From Hydractinia symbiolongicarpus (lineage: Eukaryota > Cnidaria > Hydrozoa > Anthoathecata > Hydractiniidae), in the NCBI RefSeq assembly GCF_029227915.1, contig NC_079883.1, forward strand, positions 7,008,001 through 7,068,000: a stretch of DNA of 60,000 bases, written 5' to 3'. Numbering within the stretch: the stretch's first letter is position 1; every line of letters begins with the position of its first letter. The position numbers and the translations under genes are program-made. The notes under the pieces are model-generated. The model ran no database searches. It worked only from the letters and a program-made list of their open reading frames with translations, and was not told the origin of the DNA. Of the stretch, positions 51,201-60,000 are shown in pieces.

Positions 51201-54200
51201 TTGGATTCAAAACCCCTTTTTTCTGCATTTCTTGTAAAACTCAATAAACCACAGACCTATCATCTTACTCTTTTAACTTTTTTTTTTTTTAATAATTGTT
51301 TTGTTTTGGAACCAGATTATATAATTTTTGACAAAACCTCTTTTTTGCTTTAAATTTGCACTTCTGAAAGGTCGGTAGAAATTTGCACTAATGCGACTTT
51401 ATTGGGAACATTAATTTAAATCAATCTGAGAAGACAAAGATGTGAGTGAAACTTCTTCTATCATCTACAAATCTTGTTAACTATGTTAAATCTTGTTAAA
51501 CTATGTACTAGCTTAGATCTAAATGAACTATATAGGGAACTATATAACCTCAGTATTAAACAACAACGAAGTTGTTCTCTTTTTGTAAACAGTTATATTT
51601 TAGTTTACTAAATTTTACGTGTACAATATTTGCGTGTAAGGCACATGTGAATGCACGCAAAGCACCCTATACATAAACTCTGAAAAAATTGTAATATTGG
51701 CTTGAATGACACTAACAAACAAAGTATGGCACAGGAAGGACATGCACCTCACCTTTGTGGTATGTTGCAAGGAGGTAGTATTCTTGTCTTATTTACTAAA
51801 TGTGCTAGGAAGATAGCATCGGATTTATAACCCCATTGGTTTAGCAATCCCCTGATGAGCAAGACAATGTCAATTCCTGCTTGATTCATTTTCTTTACAA
51901 AAGTTACTATTACATTATGTTACTTTACTGTTTAGGAAATGATGAAAAAGTGTTACGACATGATATTGAAAGGTATTTATTTTGTTTCTTATGAAATATA
52001 CCAAAACTCTAATTTATGTCCTGTGTGAAAAAACTTTCTTTGTAGACCATAGTTTTAGATCTGCATTTCTATCTTTCCTTTTGTACAAAGAACAGAGATT
52101 TAACCAATGTTGTAATGGCTGTAGAACTACGATGCAGTTGGGAAAAATTGTTTGATTTGTGCTATCTACTAACTAGCTGGGTCCCTGTTTGACTGGCCAT
52201 TAAAGCCAGTTGGATCACTTAAGTGCAAGTAAATTAAACTAAAAAAAATCCTAACAGAACAGCATTAACATTGCTGGCTAGGTGGCTAGGATGCTCTCAC
52301 AATGTATATTTCCAACCCAAATCTTATAATTGCTTTGTTAAAGATTTTGCACGGCTAAAACACAACTTCCCTTTGGAATTGCTCATCATAGCTTGATGTT
52401 TGAATGTCCCTTTAGTGGCATGTTTGGCATTGGAAAACTTGTGATTGGTTAGTTATAAAATTCAGGCTTTTTGATTAGCTAGGGACACACAAGCAATAGT
52501 AACAAAGTTGGAAAACATATATATCGCATTTGTTCTTTATAGCTGGAAGATTTTGTCTTTCTTACCTGATTTTACCAAAGAAACAAACAGACTAATAGGG
52601 TGTAGAGAAAACAGACTTTAGATATATTATTATAAGAAATGTTTCACCACACACCACTCGATTAATGATTAAGCAACATGATCCAAAGTTGAAGTTAAAA
52701 CCATAACCCCTGAAGTAGAAAGAAGAAAATTTAAGGACAGCTAAAATATATTTTTGGTATTTAAAGAATGTTTCATGCTTAGAACAGAAATTATAATAAT
52801 CACAGAAATTATAATTTTTAAGCAGTTACCTGACTCCTGCTTCATTTGGTGCTAGTAGTGTCTTATGTGCCAGGTTTGTGTTTATTATTACTATCTTGCC
52901 TGCAAGATAGTAATAAACCCGAACTAACTAACGGTGTCCTATGTTCGATTGCATCGTCATCAACAAGCTTTCGTGCGCAAGGTTTTACTTTAGAAAATTT
53001 TCTACTAGGGAGATTCGAACCAGCACCACACCAGAACATTGCATCTTAGTGCTACGCGCTAACTAACTGGGCTATCGTGACAGAACTAATTTGTGAATAT
53101 TTAATATTTAATTGAAGTTGCAAACCTTTATCTTTTTCGGTCTTTTCTCTTTTGGGCTGGTGTGTTAATCAATACAAAACACTATTTTTTTACCACTGTT
53201 GCATTTATTTGAGCAAAATAAGTTTGATCTTCATAGTATGACATTTTTTATCACAACACAGCAAACTTCAAAGGGAAAAGTTGTATGATAAAAAAAGAAT
53301 AAAAAATACGCTTTTTAATAAAGGTGGAGGTTTGGGTATTTCCTTTTGTTTATGAGTGAAGCAAAACCCATGCAATTTTTTTCATACGAAAATAGGCGAT
53401 TAGAAAGCATTCTAAGTACTGTCTGGTTGCATATTTCCACATCTCAGCATTTTTAAAATGCGATAAAATTGCTGTGTGCAAAATAAAAAAGAGTGACACT
53501 TCTGTTGAGCACACAACAGAAACAACAATTTGGGAAGATTAGCGCAAGGACAATTAATTTACGTGCAGAACTTTTTTTTTAAAATTATTGCTTGTGGTGC
53601 AAAAGTTTCTGTGAATGGATTACAAGCTTCAGAAAGTATACCTTAGTATTACTTCGGTTCTGCAAAAGGAATTTTACCTAATTGCAAAAAAATATACCTT
53701 AAAAGCATGGATTTATGTTCACTTTGATTCATGATGCGGTGTCTGACAACAGACAACTCTTTCGCATTTGGATTAACACTTGTGAGAGGAAAGTGTAAAT
53801 CTTTTCTTCAAAATACTAAACACAACGTCTAGGTCATTGACTGGGTGCATTAACGTCTTAAATATCTATGTATAAGAATAGCAAAATTCTAACCAAGCTG
53901 GTCAATTATTCTGATTTCTCTGTTGTTTAAACAATAGAATAATTGTATTTAACCGAAAATTGCAGCCTGTTCTTATAAAAGAAAAAGCATGTAGTTGTAC
54001 ACTATTCTCACTTTATTTCAAGTTTTTCTACCAACCGTTTTCCTTTAACACTCGCCTGGATAACCCCTTTGCTTATTTTAGTTATATTGTATCACGCTTA
54101 AGAATCTGGTTTGTTTGCTGGTATTTCAGGTTAAAAAATAGGCCTGCTTTTTTAGGAAGTTACAAACCAGATGTTATCAGATAGCCGGCACCTTCGTATA

Positions 54201-55751
54201 ACCCACATAAAAGTTTAATCAGTGAGTTTTACTTACCTGCGCCTTTGTATAATCTGCATCGTGTTAAAAAAAATTCAGCATAGTTTTACTCCAAATCATT
54301 TTATAAACATGTGCGTGTTGTTCCTTTATTGTTTGTTTTTTTAGTTCTTGGTCATTTTGTTTTGTTAACCTCAAATAAGAGAAACAAGTGTCTTAACAAG
54401 CGACTCACCCAGTCTTAAGTTCCTTGTCCCTGATTGCCGAAAAAATAAAAAAAAGCATAATAATTATCACAGATTCTCTATAACAGCAATGTACCAAACA
54501 TTATTTTCTAATGTTTTTATAATCTTGTTATCCGTTTACATCTCAGCCTACATGATAAAATAAATTTCAGAATTGGGTGGAGATAGTTGCATGTGTCTTA
54601 GTAATTGTATTTTTAATTTTTTTTTATATTTTCAATGGTAGCGAAGATAAAAAAAGAAAAATATCATCTATACATTTTAACATTTTCCAATAGTTTTAAC
54701 AGGAATTAATAATAAAGTCCTTGGCACTAGGCTGTAAAATACATGTCAATAACACATGTCAATATCTCCAGAGCACTTCACTGTATAAAAAAAAGAAAAT
54801 CAAGTAGATGAAGGTTACTACGTATAGGATTATTGTGTATCCTACTTTCTTCCTGGACCACCACATATACTGTCTGAGTTGCACAATTTCTGCTTTGTTT
54901 CATTCTGCGCAATTTTATAAGGTTGTTGGTACTACAAATAAATGAAAAACATCGCACAAAGGATTCTGTAAAAAGTAACCTTGACTTGCTTACACCAGTG
55001 AACACCAGTAAATGTATGAACTTTAAATTTCACAATAAATGACAGAAAAAATAAAATTTATCATATAACCCGCACCATATTATAACACGCATTACCAGTG
55101 GAAGTTGTAAAAATCAACCAATATAACATGCAGGTTATATACCAGAAAATACGGTAGCATGGTTTGTGGCCACAGGCCAAGTAGTATACACCACTTTGGT
55201 TTTCTTAAATGTAAATTTAACAACAGAATTAGGTGCGTCACTATTGTGAATGTATTTTAGTTGCACCTTTTTAATAGTGAGATAGTTTATGCATCCTGTT
55301 TTTTCTTAATTAATAAACTATGGCTGTTATTTTTACCAATATATACCTTCATTGCAAAAGTTTTTTTTAAAGCCGCAAATACACTTTTTACAAGTGGTAA
55401 TTAAGATGCGACAGAGAGAGAGAGAGTTGAAAGCAGGGTGGCTATTGTTACAATAACATTACTCGCTTTGACCCACACATTCTTAATCCGCCTAGTGCAA
55501 AACTAGCCTAATAACTAACAAAACGAAATGTCTAAAAATAACATTGATCAATTGAAAAGCCCAACTCCGTTTGATAACTTATTTTTTGTACTCAATTGTA
55601 TTATTTTTACCCTTTAGTCGAGAATGCACAGATGTGTTTCCTTTTGTTGAACCAGTATATGCTGTTGATCCATCACCAGAAAGTTCAGCCATATTTCTCG
55701 CTGCAGGAGAAGATGGCACATTAAAGCTTTGTGATGCCAGAGCAAAAAAAT
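42073..55751 (+). CDS. DCAF5: DCAF5-like WD40 protein, first four coding exons (3' end outside window)
   Basis: Exons 42073-42241, 47740-47886, 51936-51972 and 55618-55751 join in phase and give about 162 residues. CKNLYKRDLVGHYGCVNAVN begins the first WD repeat and closely follows vertebrate DCAF5 (CRNLYKKDLLGHFGCVNAI). VSGGDDQRVLLWN, HMSNIYCTAFD, AGNDEKVLRHDIESRE and LAAGEDGTLKLCDAR continue repeats 1-3. DCAF proteins present substrates to the CUL4-DDB1 ubiquitin ligase through a WD40 propeller. The rest of the propeller and the tail must lie beyond 60000: no further exon was found after the donor T|GTAAGT at 55752. The ATG at 42073 follows an acceptor at 42060-42061 with no stop between, so an upstream exon, coding or not, exists. 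Introns of 3.6 to 5.5 kb hold old retroelements. Confidence 0.85.
42242..44779. other. DCAF5-like intron 1, first part
   Basis: No coding region recognised. It contains a 25-base poly-T at 43459-43483 and a short motif near 43072 (TATAATACCCATATACATCTG) shared with about 23208. Confidence 0.5.
43459..43483. repeat. Poly-T tract, 25 bases
   Basis: Uninterrupted T run. On the minus strand it is poly-A and could mark the end of an old retroposed copy, but nothing recognisable adjoins it. Confidence 0.9.
44880..47285 (+). pseudogene. BEL/Pao retrotransposon relic, protease and RT deleted
   Basis: Gag: KEEDINEIWKRLKVDFGDPR, AERLSKIINVVKDLLALSKK and LFHGDGMQMMYKLIGDSRVT (44980-45316). Zinc fingers: NFNKCFICEESDHVTT and MTPSQRFLELIKKKLCFQC (45470-45857). 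The sequence then jumps past protease and RT to the connection and RNase H: IHDLDWNDTIPDRLRPIWE, DMTGDASKSLACAAIYAQ, TPPRAELFAATINAHTGE and GNDMIADISTRK. Then the pre-integrase region follows, ending near TDVIKDLSTATFRVPL at 47240. BEL/Pao order with several stops and frame shifts. No LTRs were found. It lies in DCAF5-like intron 1, same strand as the gene. Confidence 0.8.
47740..47886 (+). CDS. DCAF5: DCAF5-like exon 2
   Basis: 147 bp, phase 1 to 1. Acceptor after a long T tract (TTTCTTAG), donor GCTG|GTGAGT. It encodes GGDDQRVLLWNCNE and HMSNIYCTAFDCNKLNILSA. Confidence 0.88.
47976..49932 (-). mobile_element. RTE-like LINE, second copy, 5'-truncated and internally deleted
   Basis: On the minus strand this copy starts at TCACAAGGTAGATAAC (49932), inside the unit present at 2783 in the first copy, and ends with the same CATGCTAGCATGGAAAACGG tail and ATGATGATGATGA. 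It encodes MRIASINVGTLRGRAGEVVE, QEVRWRG, YAPQ and GGDFNAH, then the linker and RT up to LYFAFVDLEKDLAGGYKDK, the same abrupt jump as in the first copy. Stops and frameshifts are present but fewer. It lies in DCAF5-like intron 2, antisense to the gene. No clear target duplication. Confidence 0.85.
48067..49910 (-). pseudogene. Endonuclease and partial RT of the second RTE-like copy
   Basis: Frames 49910-49401 (endonuclease, with Asn kept in SINVGTLRG), 49255-49058, 49061-48264 (linker WWWTNEVDQCIREKKKLW, RT GKSAGVSGIVAEMVKASG) and 48258-48067 (MQFGFVPGRGTADAIFLLRQ). The last ends in tail sequence right after VDLEK. The RT catalytic Asp block and everything after are absent. Confidence 0.8.
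49933..51935. other. DCAF5-like intron 2, second part
   Basis: No coding region recognised. AT-rich; a G-rich spot (CCACGGGGGGAGATAAC) near 50707 is the only contrast. Confidence 0.5.
51936..51972 (+). CDS. DCAF5: DCAF5-like exon 3 (37 bp)
   Basis: Encodes GNDEKVLRHDIE, matching GGNDEQVILHDVES in DCAF5. Acceptor TGTTTAG, donor AG|GTATTT, phase 1 in and 2 out. Confidence 0.85.
51973..52850. other. DCAF5-like intron 3, first part
   Basis: No gene or repeat recognised. Confidence 0.45.
52855..53085 (-). mobile_element. tRNA-derived SINE or tRNA pseudogene, with hairpin
   Basis: On the minus strand GATAGCCCAGTTAGTTAGCG (A-box-like) and GGTGCTGGTTCGAATCTCC (B box) have tRNA spacing. The ends cannot form an acceptor stem, so it is not a working tRNA. 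About 130 bp further is the hairpin at 52885-52916. It lies in DCAF5-like intron 3. Confidence 0.6.
52885..52916. repeat. Perfect hairpin, 15-bp arms, 2-base loop
   Basis: TTATTACTATCTTGC, CT, GCAAGATAGTAATAA. It lies at the 3' side of the tRNA-derived element. Confidence 0.85.
53090..55061. other. DCAF5-like intron 3, second part
   Basis: No coding region recognised. TATAACCC motifs near 54198 suggest another relic of the repeat at 55062-55153. Confidence 0.45.
55062..55153 (-). repeat. Dispersed repeat end, inverted copy of 40811-40894
   Basis: Minus-strand reading CCGTATTTTCTGGTATATAA, then AACTTCCACTGGTAATGC and TTATAATATGGTGCGGGT, parallels the copy at 40811. Confidence 0.6.
55618..55751 (+). 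CDS. DCAF5: DCAF5-like exon 4
   Basis: 134 bp after CCCTTTAG, ending AAAAAAT|GTAAGT. It encodes RECTDVFPFVEPVYAVDPSP and LAAGEDGTLKLCDARAKK, WD repeat 3. Confidence 0.88.
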
Positions 55752-56329
55752 GTAAGTTAAAATGTTCATGCTGCTTTGCTTAAAGTATATGAAAGAAGAG
55801 AGTAGCTTTCTATTAGATACCTATTTTAATTAAAAAGTGTACACTTTTAATTTGTAATATTGGTTGTGGAATGATTTTTTTCAGGTTTAGAGATTGTGGG
55901 AAATAGCTGTAGTTGTTATTTATAGTGTGATTTCATAGATTTTGAAAAAAATGCACTAATCATGTCAAACTATTACAAATTAAAAAACAACCACTATCAA
56001 ACAATCATCAATACGTTTATATAATTTTTATGCTGAGTAAAGGTTGCCTCAGACCTAACGACATGTTCTCTTAATTAAAGGAAATAACTGAAATATTTTA
56101 AAAAAATACATCTTTTAGGAGCAAAGCTACATAATAAAGGTAAAAGAAATATTTTTGCTCCTTGCTTTTATAAAACAGTCTGCTTTAATCACCATTATTG
56201 TAGAAAATCAAGCATGTGTAATTCATCAGGTTATTCATGAGTTACAGAATCCAAAGATCACAGCCTGCAGCATTGAACTGTATGCACTTTTGGATACTGT
56301 AAAAATAAATAGAATTTTTTGCTAATGTT

Positions 56330-57430
56330 AAATCTCACTTTACTGTGGAAAGTTTATCATTTCTTGAACATGATAGTTTAGTAGGCGAAGTTTAGGAAGA
56401 TCCTTCTCCCTTCATCAGGAAAAGTAAAATGATGTTGAGCATGTATTTATATAATTGCAGAGGATCGAAATTCATAAAAATTAACCAATCAGAAACAAGC
56501 TGATAATACAGTTAATTACGGTAATTAACATTTTTGGACCTAGATGTAGATAACTACTTCTTCTGTAGGGCGGGTAACCAAATCTCAGGAAGTTGATATG
56601 CTGTTTATGTGTTTGTTACATTCTAGACTGTTGGTTGTTTCTTTAATTTTCCCGGCGTTGTTCTGGATTCTCTGTCAATGATTTTCTTCTCATCCCAATT
56701 AAACTGATAACTTCTGCTCCAGCTGTGGTCCGCAATTTCGTTTTTCTTCACAACTCCGTTTCTCACTGAGCGCATTTGTTCTTGTACTCGTTGCTTAAAC
56801 TTTCTTTTTGTTTTGCCTATATACACTGCATCACAATCTTTACACGGGATTTGGTAAACAACATTACGTTGTTCTTCCAGGTTTATTTTGTCTTTTGGTT
56901 TAGACAAAGTGCTTCTTAGGGTGTCTTTAGAGTTACGAATGCATTTGATCTTGTGTTACCTTAAAACTCGACGAACGATCTTGCTGGTACCTGGTACGAA
57001 GGATGGGAATGCTGATGCGATAAATTGCTCTGTTGTTTCCTTGTTGTCTCCGTTGCATCTTCTCTTCATTTTGTTTTCCAATTGAGTGATGACTTTTTGA
57101 CTGTTTTCTTTGCAAGATTTCTGATGGTTTGATTCAAAGTTAAAGCACTGGTCAGTGTGTGTTGGTTTATGATACACTGAAACTGAAATGGAACCATTCC
57201 TGTGTCTGACCAAAGTGTCCAGGAAAGAGATACTTCCATCAAGTTCAAGCTCAACAGTGAATTTGATTTTTCCATGTAGGCCGTTGATGTGTTCATAGAA
57301 CTCTTCTAGATGAGATCTTTTGATTATGGCGAAAGTCTTGATTTGATGATGTTGTCAAGATCAAGTTGTCTACGTTGATCTTCAAGATCTATGTTGTCTT
57401 CACAACGAAATAACACCTAAAGATCTTCAA
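56330..57430 (-). mobile_element. Penelope-like element, minus copy, RT core deleted
   Basis: On the minus strand the 5' part near 57360 (TTGATCTTGACAAC, also in the plus copy) jumps to the RT thumb side: EFYEHINGLHGKIKFTVELE, VRHRNGSISVSVYHKPTHTD. It then reads to a GIY-YIG endonuclease (VVYQIPCKDCDAVYIGKTKR, followed by KFKQRVQ) and ends PGKLKKQPTV at 56623. The 3' untranslated part to about 56330 matches 58834-59130 inverted. Penelope-like elements use an RT related to telomerase and a GIY-YIG nuclease. The main RT catalytic part is missing. Confidence 0.82.
56623..56907 (-). CDS. GIY-YIG endonuclease domain of the minus Penelope-like copy
   Basis: 94 codons, open. YQIPC and YIGKT are the two strands of the GIY-YIG motif, followed by the catalytic Arg (KFKQRVQ). 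The CKDC pair is the zinc-like CX2C seen just before YIG in Penelope endonucleases. Confidence 0.8.
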   Translation of the reverse strand: MSKPKDKINLEEQRNVVYQIPCKDCDAVYIGKTKRKFKQRVQEQMRSVRNGVVKKNEIADHSWSRSYQFNWDEKKIIDRESRTTPGKLKKQPTV

Positions 57431-57799
57431 CTTACCTGCAGAGTAAATAATGAAAGAAGTAAGAAAATCTTACAGTGCGCAAGCCGCCAGTTGTTGCAAG
57501 AAAGAATCCACCTATATCACGTAACATGTAACACCCTACATCGCCAATACTTGATCTTGACAACACCATCAAATCAAGACTTCCCATCGACCAATATAAA
57601 CAGGAATATTCACGATAGCGTGTATGAAAAAGAAATGAGATCAATTAAAGACAGACACCTTAAAAAGTTCAATAAAATCAATGACAGATTCAATCCTGAT
57701 ACACAAACGGGTATATAGACAATAGCAAATGGATTGTCAATCTTTCTAACAGACAACTCACAACAGAAGAAACAAACCTTCTATCAAAAGGAATAAATT

Positions 57800-58484
57800 T
57801 CTGTATGACACCAGCTTCAATTCCAAAGAAAGAAATAGTTGCGAAAGTGGAAGAGGCAATTAAAGATCTGCCAAAAGAAGAGGCAGACACAGTAAGAGCT
57901 AAAGTAAGCCTCACTCTACAGAAAAGCAAAACACCAAAGGACAATTTGCAAAAATCTGAAAGACTGTCATTGAAGAAACTAAAGAAGGACAAATATATAT
58001 CATAATCCTACCAGCAGACAAGGGGAGAACAACGGTTATCATGAATACACCTGACTACATCGACAAGTGCAACGAACACATCAACAGCGGGCCTTACAAA
58101 CTTCTCAAGAAAGATCCTACAGAAGTCATCAAACGAGAAGCGAGGAACATCTTAATGGAGTTAAAGAAAAAAGAATACATCCACGATAAGCAGTATTATC
58201 GACTGAAACCTTGTGATGGACCACCACCGCGATTTTACAGACTACCAAAAATTCATGAACAGAGAAATCCAATTCGACCAATAGTCTCCTGCACTGGAAC
58301 ACCGTTATACAACCTATCAAAATTTGTTGCTTCTATCCTCAGCAAATTTACGGAAAGTGACCACAGCAAAAACTCAAAAGAATTTTCGGAATACATCAGA
58401 GAAATAAAGATAGAAGACGAAGAATGCATGATATCATTTGATGTCACATCACTCTACACAAATGTTCTACACAAGACACCTTAA
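57800..58484 (+). pseudogene. Penelope-like RT, N-terminal half (plus copy)
   Basis: Two frames: 57805-58005 (PASIPKKEIVAKVEEAIKDL, ending KKDKYIS) and 58041-58484 (from MNTPDYIDKCNEHINSGPYK). They hold the DKG, KIHK-like PKIH, RPIVS and SFDVTSLYTNV blocks of Penelope RTs, and stop at LHKTP after a small frame loss. Confidence 0.8.
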
Positions 58485-58548
58485 ACATCATTAAAGACCT
58501 TATCGAAAACGATGCTGCATTCAGTGAAAAGACGAAGATTCCAGTACT

Positions 58549-58833
58549 TTGTCTGAACCAAAAGACAAAATAAACCTGGAAGAACAAAGCAATGTTGTTT
58601 ACCAAATCCCGTGTAAAGATTGTGATGCAGTGTATATAGGCAAAACAAAAAGAAATTTTAAGCAGCGAGTACAAAAACATATGCGCTCAGTGAGAAACAG
58701 AGATGTAAAGAGAAACAAAGTTGCGGATCACAGCTGGAACAGAAGTCATCAGTTTAATTGGGATGAGAAGAAAATCATTGACAGAGAATCCAGAACAACG
58801 CCGGGAAAATTAAAGAAACAACCAACAGTCTAG
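58549..58833 (+). CDS. GIY-YIG endonuclease domain of the plus Penelope-like copy
   Basis: 94 codons, about 90 percent identical by eye to the minus copy (e.g. KRNFKQRVQKHMRSVRN against KRKFKQRVQEQMRSVRN). The GIY-YIG residues and the Arg are kept. Both copies stop at the same place after KKQPTV. Confidence 0.82.
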   Translation: MSEPKDKINLEEQSNVVYQIPCKDCDAVYIGKTKRNFKQRVQKHMRSVRNRDVKRNKVADHSWNRSHQFNWDEKKIIDRESRTTPGKLKKQPTV

Positions 58834-59130
58834 AATGTAACAAACACATAAACAGCATCTTGTATCAACTTCCTGAGATTTGGTTACCCTCTCTACAGAA
58901 GAAGTAGTTACCTACATCTAGGTCAGAAAATGTTAATTACCATAATTAACCGTATTATCAGCTCGTTTTTGATTGGTTAATTTTTATGAATTTCGATCCT
59001 CTGCAATTATATAAATACATGCTCAACATCATTTTACTTTGCCCAATGATGGGAGAAGGATCTCCCGAAATGTCGCCTGCTGAACTATTATGTTCAAAAA
59101 ATGATAAACTTTCCACAGTAATATGAATAC

Positions 59131-60000
59131 TGAACAGACAAACCGAAATAATATCTTCAATAATTTAATCTCACTGGTGCACAGCAGTAGGAGATATAGC
59201 TGATTTAAAAAGTCCTTCACTATCTTAATAATATATACTTATATTTTGTCTGTTTGTGTACAGAATGTTAGTAGCAATAGTTTCTTTGATCTTGCCCTAA
59301 AGTCATTTGTTCTTATTAGGTTATATTTCAACAGGTTTTTTAAGCATCTTCTAATACTGCACATGTTAGCTCACAAAATTGTGTATTAAATCTGATACTT
59401 AAGATGATTATGAGGGAACCTCTAAATTGACCTTTATCAAATAGCAAAAAGTAAGTTTTAACAATTTTTTATTTTTGAAAAATAATGACAATAAAACTAT
59501 TTTTGCCCTATACTTTCTCTTAATTTTTTTTTGGGAAAGCACACTATGCCATATAACAAAATAATGGTAAATTTGTAAATTTTTTGTTTTTGTGTAGTTA
59601 ACTGTTAATTGTTTACATTTTGTGTAAACTGTTGATGAAGAACTGATTTTTTGTAAAATTTAATTTATGGGATAAGCTTTTATAAGGAGGGACTGCTTAC
59701 ATACGTAGATTTAGATTTGACTTCTTAAAAAATGTCGCATTGCAGGTTTCGGGTATACTTTTGTGTGATAGGTCCATATGTAATTTACGTACGGAAAGAT
59801 CTAGTTTAGAATACATATTACGTTTTTGCTGACACAAAACAAATGCAGAAAAAAATTGTTTTGTAATTTTTGTAGCGATTTTTTTCAACATGAATTGGTC
59901 AGGTTAGTTTAAAAGTTGATTTTAATTCCCACTGATTAAATTTTGATACTTTTTTGATACTTTTTTCAGATTGTTTTTTTTCAGTTTTGTTAGTTTTTTC
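59131..60000. other. Right end of window, within the DCAF5-like intron
   Basis: No coding region recognised; the next DCAF5-like exon should lie beyond 60000. T-rich at the very end. Confidence 0.45.

Larger units (their letters stand above)
57430..59130 (+). mobile_element. Penelope-like element, plus copy, RT catalytic half deleted
   Basis: This copy runs from the N-terminal part (KEMRSIKDRHLKKFNKINDR, 57600) through TEETNLLSKGINFCMTPA, ILPADKGRTTVIMN, PPRFYRLPKIHEQRNPIRPI and ISFDVTSLYTNV (first RT Asp), then jumps within about 20 codons to the endonuclease (NVVYQIPCKDCDAVYIGKTK). The second RT Asp pair, thumb and linker are missing. The 3' part to about 59130 pairs with the minus copy. 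The two copies are head to head, meeting near 57430. Confidence 0.82.

Noticed and set aside
52985-53085. A functional tRNA gene on the minus strand
   Set aside because: A and B boxes are present but the two ends do not pair as an acceptor stem and no sound anticodon arm can be drawn; a SINE or pseudogene is more likely.

Overview
The window is AT-rich animal DNA with spliced genes, kilobase-scale introns and dense, nested, mostly broken transposons. There are no operons, ribosome binding sites or CRISPR arrays. The mix of transposon families (short-LTR Copia, RTE-like LINE with a GATGAT tail, Penelope-like elements with GIY-YIG, BEL/Pao, a Jockey/CR1-like LINE, TIR elements) together with a Notch-pathway ligand suggests an early-branching metazoan. 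A cnidarian, perhaps a hydrozoan, is my best guess. This is inference; no marker gene fixes the species.

Three host genes could be rebuilt exon by exon with consistent GT-AG sites and phases. (1) Minus strand, 15907 to 12070: a Delta/Jagged-type DSL ligand in seven exons (about 540 aa) with signal peptide, MNNL-like region, six-Cys DSL domain, only two EGF repeats, one transmembrane helix and a cytoplasmic tail; its 3' end is uncertain. (2) Minus strand, 27583 to 18219: a CCDC85-family coiled-coil protein in seven coding exons (about 469 aa), with the family's N-terminal coiled coil and its C-terminal MCNV motif. (3) Plus strand, 42073 to 55751 and running off the right edge: the first four coding exons of a DCAF5-like WD40 protein, a predicted CUL4-DDB1 substrate receptor.

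Layout. 1-820: nothing clear. 821-8797: a decayed Copia LTR retrotransposon with 135/137-bp LTRs, interrupted by an RTE-like LINE (about 2484-4721) and by a 924-bp TIR element (6407-7330) flanked by a 5-bp target duplication. 8798-11690: intergenic, with a perfect hairpin and a tRNA-derived SINE flanked by 8-bp repeats. 11690-27600: the two minus-strand genes. The first CCDC85 intron holds a 1.5-kb TIR element (24374-25870) carrying a broken HIRAN-like coding region and a 181-bp TA repeat. 29490-42000: a second TIR element, a transposon-related coding relic, and a LINE whose two adjacent halves (31107-31912 and 38800-40305) lie 6.9 kb apart, with remnants of an uncharacterised gene family between them. 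42000-60000: the DCAF5-like gene, with a BEL/Pao relic and a second RTE copy in its introns, a tRNA-derived SINE, and two Penelope-like copies placed head to head.

The host genes point to Notch signalling, junction or polarity scaffolding, and ubiquitin ligase targeting. I see no sign that the three act together beyond being neighbours. No clearly new working system was found. The best leads are the HIRAN-carrying TIR element, the RTE subfamily whose two copies share one RT deletion, the compact DSL ligand, the split LINE with its unknown insert, and the inverted Penelope pair.
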